A stretch of DNA of 9,748 nt from Ruminococcus sp. (lineage in GTDB: Bacteria > Bacillota > Clostridia > Oscillospirales > Ruminococcaceae). A program made the position numbers and the translations under genes. The stretch covers positions 3,865 to 13,612 of the forward strand of contig JAAVHM010000106.1 in NCBI GenBank assembly GCA_014799675.1, in the 5' to 3' direction. Shown in pieces: positions 5,606 to 9,748 of this stretch. Within the stretch, counting starts at the first letter, position 1; every line of letters starts with the position of its first letter. The notes under the pieces are model-generated. The model was not told where the DNA came from. It saw only the letters and a list, made by a program, of their open reading frames with translations, and made no database searches.

Positions 5606-6941
5606 GCCCAATATCGGCAGGCGTGAACACAGTCTATATGTTGACGAGGCAAGAATGGAGCCGCTTCAGCTTGGTATTCTTGCGGCTCTTACGCCCGATG
5701 ATGTGGAAGTGGTTATGTATGACGACAGAATGGAGCAGATACCCTACGACGAGCCTACCGATATTGTGGCGATAACCGTTGAGACATTCACGGCTCGGCG
5801 GGCTTACGAAATAAGCGGGGAATTCCGCAAAAGAGGCGTGAAAACGGTTATGGGCGGTATGCACGCAATGCTTATCCCCGACGAGGTCGCCGAGCATTGC
5901 GACTGCGTGATGATAGGCGACGCAGAGCCTGTCTGGAAGGAAATGATAGAGGATTTCCGCCGCGGGGAGCTTAAACCGAGGTACACGGCAGTTCAGCCGA
6001 CCTGCCCGCAGATAAATGTTATAACAAGGCGTGATATTTTCGAGGGAAAAGGCTATCTGCCAATTACGCTTTTGCAGTTTTCGAGAGGGTGCAGTCACAG
6101 GTGCAGCTTCTGCGCTTCGTCGGCGTATTTTAAAGCGCACCATTACTGCCGTCCCGTTGAGGACGTTATCAAGGAAATAAAGTCCCAGAAAAGAAAGCTG
6201 TTATTTTTTGTTGACGATAACATAGTCTGCAATCGTCAAAAGGCTAAGGAGCTTTTCCGCGCGCTGATACCGCTTAAAATACATTGGGTAAGTCAGGGCA
6301 GCATGGATATGCTGGAGGACGACGAGCTTATGGAGCTTATGGTGAAAAGCGGCTGTCTCGGGCTTGTTATCGGGTTTGAATCAATATCCCCCCAGTGCAT
6401 TTCCGAGATGAATAAAAATACCAACAAGAGGGCTTCGGGAGAGATGTACGCGGCGGAAATAGAAAAGCTTAGAAAATGGGGCTTGCAGACATGGGCGGCG
6501 TTTACGGTTGGGCATGACGGCGACACATATGAATCCATAAAGGCTACCTGCGATTTTGCAATAAAAAACAAGTTCACTTTTGCGGCGTTCAACATTTTAA
6601 TGCCCTATCCCAACACGCCTTTGTACGAAAAAATGGAGCGTGAGGGGCGGCTTTTGTACGGCGGAAAATGGTGGCTGGACGAAAGCTACCGCTTCAATTA
6701 TGCGGCGATAGTTCCGAAAAATATGACCGCCGACGAGCTGACGGAGGTCTCCTTTGACTGCCGCAAGCGGTTCAACAGTCCAATGTCTATATTCACGCGG
6801 GCGTTTGAGTTCCGCACGAATATGCGTACTCCATACAGGTTCGGAACGTATCTTGTGTACAACCCGCTTTTCCGAAAAGAGGTTTTCAAAAAGCAGGGAA
6901 TGATGTTCGGACTCAATTCCGATGAAAATAATAAAAAATAA
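5586..6941 (+). CDS. B12-binding-like radical SAM protein 3, 451 aa
   Basis: Starts inside the end of gene 2 (20-nt overlap), with a GGGGGG ribosome site at 5572-5577 and an 8-nt spacer. The B12-binding-type domain covers about 1-140, with GGMHAMLIPDE at 90-100 and no DxHxxG. The radical SAM cluster ligands are C169, C173 and C176 (CSHRCSFC). Core motifs FFVDDNIVCNR, LVIGFESIS and AFTVGHDGDT are intact. The C-terminal block (MPYPNTPLYEKMEREGRLL, KWWLDESYRFNYAAIVPKNMTADEL) is very like protein 2, and both end near a KKQG element, so the two are the closest pair here, perhaps acting in sequence or as partners on related substrates. The FKAHHYCRP segment just after the cysteine motif holds extra His and Cys residues not seen in protein 2. 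Product unknown; resemblance to HpnP/BchE-type enzymes suggests a hydrophobic substrate. Confidence 0.9.
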   Translation: MKLTLIKPNIGRREHSLYVDEARMEPLQLGILAALTPDDVEVVMYDDRMEQIPYDEPTDIVAITVETFTARRAYEISGEFRKRGVKTVMGGMHAMLIPDEVAEHCDCVMIGDAEPVWKEMIEDFRRGELKPRYTAVQPTCPQINVITRRDIFEGKGYLPITLLQFSRGCSHRCSFCASSAYFKAHHYCRPVEDVIKEIKSQKRKLLFFVDDNIVCNRQKAKELFRALIPLKIHWVSQGSMDMLEDDELMELMVKSGCLGLVIGFESISPQCISEMNKNTNKRASGEMYAAEIEKLRKWGLQTWAAFTVGHDGDTYESIKATCDFAIKNKFTFAAFNILMPYPNTPLYEKMEREGRLLYGGKWWLDESYRFNYAAIVPKNMTADELTEVSFDCRKRFNSPMSIFTRAFEFRTNMRTPYRFGTYLVYNPLFRKEVFKKQGMMFGLNSDENNKK

Positions 6942-6983
6942 TTTTGCGTTAAGTAAGTCACTCCTAAGGGGGAAAATTATATT

Positions 6984-7682
6984 ATGCTTAAAGGATATGT
7001 CAAGCCCATAGGCGAATACGGTGAAGATGAAATTGCGGCGATGTACGGGCTTATGTCGCAGTTTTACGATAATACCGACGAGAAAATTTTCAGGCGGGAT
7101 TTTTCCGACAAGGACTACTGCCTTGCCCTTTATCACGAGACAGACGGGCTTGTGGGCTTTACCACTCAAAAGGTCATGGAGATTTCTGTGGACGGCAAAC
7201 ACGTTCACGGAATGTTTTCGGGAGATACGATAATCCACAAGGCATACTGGGGAGATATCGAGCTTTTCAGAGTATGGGCGCGGTTCTGGTTCGAGTATGC
7301 GGAGAAGTATGATGAATTCTACTGGTTTCTGATATGCAAGGGGTATAAAACGTACCGTATACTTCCGCTTTTTTGGTCGGAATTTTATCCGAATTACCGT
7401 TGTGAAACTCCCGAATATGCAAGGAAAATCATTGACGCATATGCGGGAAAAATTTATCCCGACGAATATAATGCGGAAAGCGGCGTTATCGAATACAAAA
7501 CCGTCAAGGACAAGCTGAAAAACGGCGTTGCGGACGTGGGGGAGCATGAGATGAAAAACAAGGATATTGCCTTTTTCTGCAAGGTCAACCCCAATTACAC
7601 CGAGGGCAGCGACCTTGCCTGCATAGCGAAAATAGACAGGTCTGCGCTGAAAAAACGTGTTGCGGAGCTGCTGCTGGAATGA
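6984..7682 (+). CDS. GNAT-like acyltransferase-fold protein, 232 aa
   Basis: AAGGGGG (6966-6972) lies 11 nt before the ATG. The gap from radical SAM gene 3 is 42 bp without a terminator, so it is co-transcribed. The middle carries a GNAT-like core: strand GLVGFTTQKVMEI, a turn, then HGMFSGDTIIHKAYWGD (about 75-91), which sits where the acyl-CoA-binding strand and loop of GNAT enzymes fall. FYWFLICKGYKTYRILPLFWSEFYP (112-136) is a strongly conserved-looking aromatic block. The usual Q/RxxGxG/A pyrophosphate loop is not clear, so CoA binding is uncertain. The C-terminal third is charged and polar. There is no signal peptide or membrane span. The stop overlaps the GH3 start (ATGA, 7679-7682), so the two are translationally coupled and probably act in one pathway, for example on the same acyl group or amine. 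The GNAT assignment is moderate; the exact substrate is unknown. Confidence 0.65.
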   Translation: MLKGYVKPIGEYGEDEIAAMYGLMSQFYDNTDEKIFRRDFSDKDYCLALYHETDGLVGFTTQKVMEISVDGKHVHGMFSGDTIIHKAYWGDIELFRVWARFWFEYAEKYDEFYWFLICKGYKTYRILPLFWSEFYPNYRCETPEYARKIIDAYAGKIYPDEYNAESGVIEYKTVKDKLKNGVADVGEHEMKNKDIAFFCKVNPNYTEGSDLACIAKIDRSALKKRVAELLLE

Positions 7683-9184
7683 GCTTAGCGTGTGAAATTC
7701 TGAACGGGATATTCAGGCTTCTTTATCGGGGGGAATACCGCAGATTTTCCGCGGAATGCGACGTGGAGCAGGTTCAGCGAAATTATCTTATGAAGCTGCT
7801 GAAAAGGAATTCCGATACGGTGTACGGCAGAAAATTCGGCTTTGAAAATATCCGCGGCTATGAGGATTTTGCGGAGCGCGTCCCGCTGACGGTCTATGAG
7901 GATTACGAGCCTTATATCGAAGCCGCCGCACGTGGAGAAAAGCGGGTGCTTACAAAGGAAAAGATCAGGCTTTTTGAGCTTACAAGCGGGTCGTCCGGCG
8001 GCAAAAAGCTTATACCTTACACAAAAAGCCTCAAAAGAGAATTTCAGAACGGCATTATGCCATGGCTGTATGATATTTACAGCGGCGTAAAGGGCGTTTG
8101 CGGCGGAAAAAGCTACTGGTCGATAACTCCCGTAACGGAGGGGAAAAGCTATACGGACGGGGGAATTCCCGTCGGCTTTGAGGAGGATTCGGAGTATTTC
8201 GGTTTCATTGCTCAAATGCTGATGAAAAAGCTGTTTGCGGTGGACGGAAGCGTTAAATTCTCCGACAGCACGGAGGATTTTTATTTCCGCACCTGCAAAA
8301 AGCTTCTTGACTGCGGAGAGTTTACGCTTATCTCGGTTTGGAGTCCCTCTTTTCTTGCGATACTCTGCGATTTTATACGCGATAACGCGGACAGGCTTTT
8401 CGACAGCACCGACCAGAGGAAAAAATTTGCCGAGGAAAATAATTTCAGCGGGGTATTTCCCGACTTGAAAATCATAAGCTGCTGGGCGGACGGCAGCGCG
8501 GCGGACTGTATTCACGGTATCGAAAATCGGTTCAAGGGCGTATTTATCCAGCCCAAAGGTCTGCTTGCCACGGAATGCTTTGTGTCGTTCCCGCTTATTG
8601 GAGAAAGCGGCGGCAGACTTAGCATATACTCACATTTTTTCGAGTTCCGCAGTCTTGAAAACGGCAAAATATATACTGCGGGAAATCTGAAAAAGGGCGA
8701 ATATGAGCTTATCGTTACAACTGGCGGCGGCTTTTACAGATACTGTATCGGGGATATTATCGAGGTCATGGAGACTTATCCGAGCCGACCTCCGCTGATA
8801 AAATTTTTACGGAGAAAAGGCGCTTCCTGTGACCTTTTCGGTGAAAAGCTTACCGAGGATTTTGTGCGGAATGTTTTGAAAAAGCTCGGTATTTCGGAAA
8901 GCTTCTGCCTGCTTGCTCCCGAGGGGAACCGTTACCGTCTTTACACGCAGGCGGAGGGTATTACCGACGAAATGCTCGATAACGCGCTTTGCGAGGGGTA
9001 TCATTACAGCTACTGCCGAAAGCTTGGACAGCTTGAACCGGCGGAGGTCTTTACAGTTACGGGAGACCCGCAGAATGATTACATAAAACGCCTTGCTGCC
9101 GAGGGAATGAGGATAGGGGACATAAAGCCCGCGTTTCTCACTTCCCGAAGCGGCTGGGAGAACACATTTGAAAGGAAAAATTAA
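7679..9184 (+). CDS. GH3-family acyl-acid amido synthetase, 501 aa
   Basis: GH3 enzymes (adenylate-forming superfamily) activate a carboxylic acid with ATP and join the acyl-AMP to an amine, usually an amino acid. The ATP-binding loop LTSGSSGGKK is at residues 101-110. A second motif, GLLATECFVSFPL (about 294-306), matches the GH3 acid/adenylate-binding loop. FYRYCIGDIIEV (352-363) carries the conserved Tyr-Arg and Asp359 of the ATP-ribose motif. The N-terminal region (DVEQVQRNYLMKLLKRNSDTVYGRKFGF) is also typical. The C-terminal domain ends after an RLAAEGMRIGDIKPAFL segment. At 501 residues it is a little shorter than plant GH3 proteins (about 550-600), as bacterial ones often are. The start overlaps the GNAT stop by 4 nt; GGAG at 7664-7667 is the likely ribosome site. 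Next gene follows after 2 nt. Family is clear; acid and amine substrates cannot be read from sequence. Confidence 0.92.
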   Translation: MSLACEILNGIFRLLYRGEYRRFSAECDVEQVQRNYLMKLLKRNSDTVYGRKFGFENIRGYEDFAERVPLTVYEDYEPYIEAAARGEKRVLTKEKIRLFELTSGSSGGKKLIPYTKSLKREFQNGIMPWLYDIYSGVKGVCGGKSYWSITPVTEGKSYTDGGIPVGFEEDSEYFGFIAQMLMKKLFAVDGSVKFSDSTEDFYFRTCKKLLDCGEFTLISVWSPSFLAILCDFIRDNADRLFDSTDQRKKFAEENNFSGVFPDLKIISCWADGSAADCIHGIENRFKGVFIQPKGLLATECFVSFPLIGESGGRLSIYSHFFEFRSLENGKIYTAGNLKKGEYELIVTTGGGFYRYCIGDIIEVMETYPSRPPLIKFLRRKGASCDLFGEKLTEDFVRNVLKKLGISESFCLLAPEGNRYRLYTQAEGITDEMLDNALCEGYHYSYCRKLGQLEPAEVFTVTGDPQNDYIKRLAAEGMRIGDIKPAFLTSRSGWENTFERKN

Positions 9185-9186
9185 AA

Positions 9187-9748
9187 ATGCTGAAAATTGC
9201 CTTGCTTGCTCCTGCGGGGGCTATGCACAGATATTCGGGAAGCTTCGGGAAGTCGCTGCACTATGCTCCGCTGACCCTTACCACTCTTGCGGCTCTCGTC
9301 CCCGAGGACGCGGAAGCGGAGGTCGTTATATACGACGAAACCGCAGGGAAGATACCCCTCGACATTGACGCGGAGCTTATAGGGATAACCTGCATTACGG
9401 GAACTGCGCCGAGGTGCTATGCCTATGCGGATTATTTCCGTAAAAAGGGAAAAACGGTTTTTATGGGAGGAGTTCACCCGTCAATGCTTCCCGACGAAGC
9501 CGCACAGCACGCGGACGTGGTTTTCACGGGATTTTCCGAGCAGACCTTTCCCCAGTTTATCCACGACTACATAAAAGGCGAATATAAAAAATTCTATCAT
9601 CAGAACGACGATTTCACCATTGCGGGAAAACCCATACCACGCCGTGAACTGCTGAATAAAAAGCGTTATATAACCACAAAAACCGTTGAGGCGATAAGAG
9701 GCTGCTGCCATACGTGCAGCTTCTGCGCGTATCCTGCGGCGTTCGGAC
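9187..9748 (+). CDS. B12-binding-like radical SAM protein 4, incomplete at window end
   Basis: Open from ATG 9187 to the last base (187 codons seen). AAAGGA at 9171-9176 is 10 nt upstream and the GH3 stop is only 2 nt before the start, so it belongs to the same operon. It opens with MLKIALLAPAG, a B12-binding-type first strand, then YDETAGKIP, and the conserved loop GGVHPSMLPDE (94-104). DxHxxG is absent. The radical SAM motif begins at RGCCHTCSFC, with C173, C177 and C180 as cluster ligands and an extra cysteine, C174, next to the first. The visible part is as long as the same region in proteins 1-3, so a full protein of about 430-450 residues is expected. The N-terminal region (SGSFGKSLHYAPLTLTTLAALVPED) looks more like gene 1 than genes 2 and 3. 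Reaction unknown. Confidence 0.85.
   Translation, partial: MLKIALLAPAGAMHRYSGSFGKSLHYAPLTLTTLAALVPEDAEAEVVIYDETAGKIPLDIDAELIGITCITGTAPRCYAYADYFRKKGKTVFMGGVHPSMLPDEAAQHADVVFTGFSEQTFPQFIHDYIKGEYKKFYHQNDDFTIAGKPIPRRELLNKKRYITTKTVEAIRGCCHTCSFCAYPAAFG

Noticed and set aside
6597..8515. Long minus-strand open frames (6597-7547 and 7685-8515) across the GNAT and GH3 genes
   Set aside because: Antisense shadows of recognised genes; no recognisable domain or ribosome site supports them.

Overview
The window looks like a chromosomal segment from an anaerobic, mid-GC Clostridia-type Firmicute, plausibly an Oscillospiraceae/Ruminococcus relative. The grounds are strong purine-rich ribosome binding sites, consensus-like TTGaca-17-TATAAT promoters, AT-rich intergenic DNA, and a gene set rich in flavoproteins and radical SAM enzymes. 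The genus is not resolved. No RNA genes, insertion sequences, CRISPR arrays or convincing intrinsic terminators are visible.

Left part (1-2621, minus strand): a small redox block. A flavodoxin (872-1390) is followed 28 bp later by a DUF362-family lipoprotein (843 down to the window edge, incomplete). Both are probably transcribed from one promoter at 1431-1459. Upstream, and with its own perfect-consensus promoter, is an NADPH:FMN-reductase/flavodoxin-fold protein with a cysteine cluster (1506-2093). Next comes an unrecognised 98-residue protein (2248-2544) with its own promoter.

Right part (2741-9748, plus strand, divergent): a run of six genes, four of which are paralogous radical SAM proteins with an N-terminal B12-binding-like domain (2815-4113, 4277-5605, 5586-6941, and 9187 to the window edge, incomplete). 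Between the third and fourth lie a GNAT-like protein (6984-7682) and a GH3-family acyl-acid amido synthetase (7679-9184), coupled by a 4-nt stop/start overlap. Everything from 4277 onward is tightly packed (20-nt overlap, 42-nt gap, 4-nt overlap, 2-nt gap) and is probably one operon. The first radical SAM gene has its own promoter and sits 163 bp upstream.

That 163-bp gap holds a striking regulatory candidate: two palindromes, 21 bp centre to centre, just upstream of a good promoter, with the GTGA-N6-TCAC layout typical of CRP/FNR-family operators. The core palindrome GACATTTGTC recurs upstream of the first radical SAM promoter, so both transcripts may be co-regulated.

Taken together, the plus-strand genes look like a biosynthetic cluster: an acyl acid or lipid-like substrate modified by several radical SAM enzymes, activated as an acyl-adenylate by the GH3 enzyme and joined to an amine, with a further acyl transfer by the GNAT-like protein. 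The order of steps and the product are inference. The flavoproteins to the left could supply electrons to the radical SAM clusters, but they are on the other strand and separately promoted.
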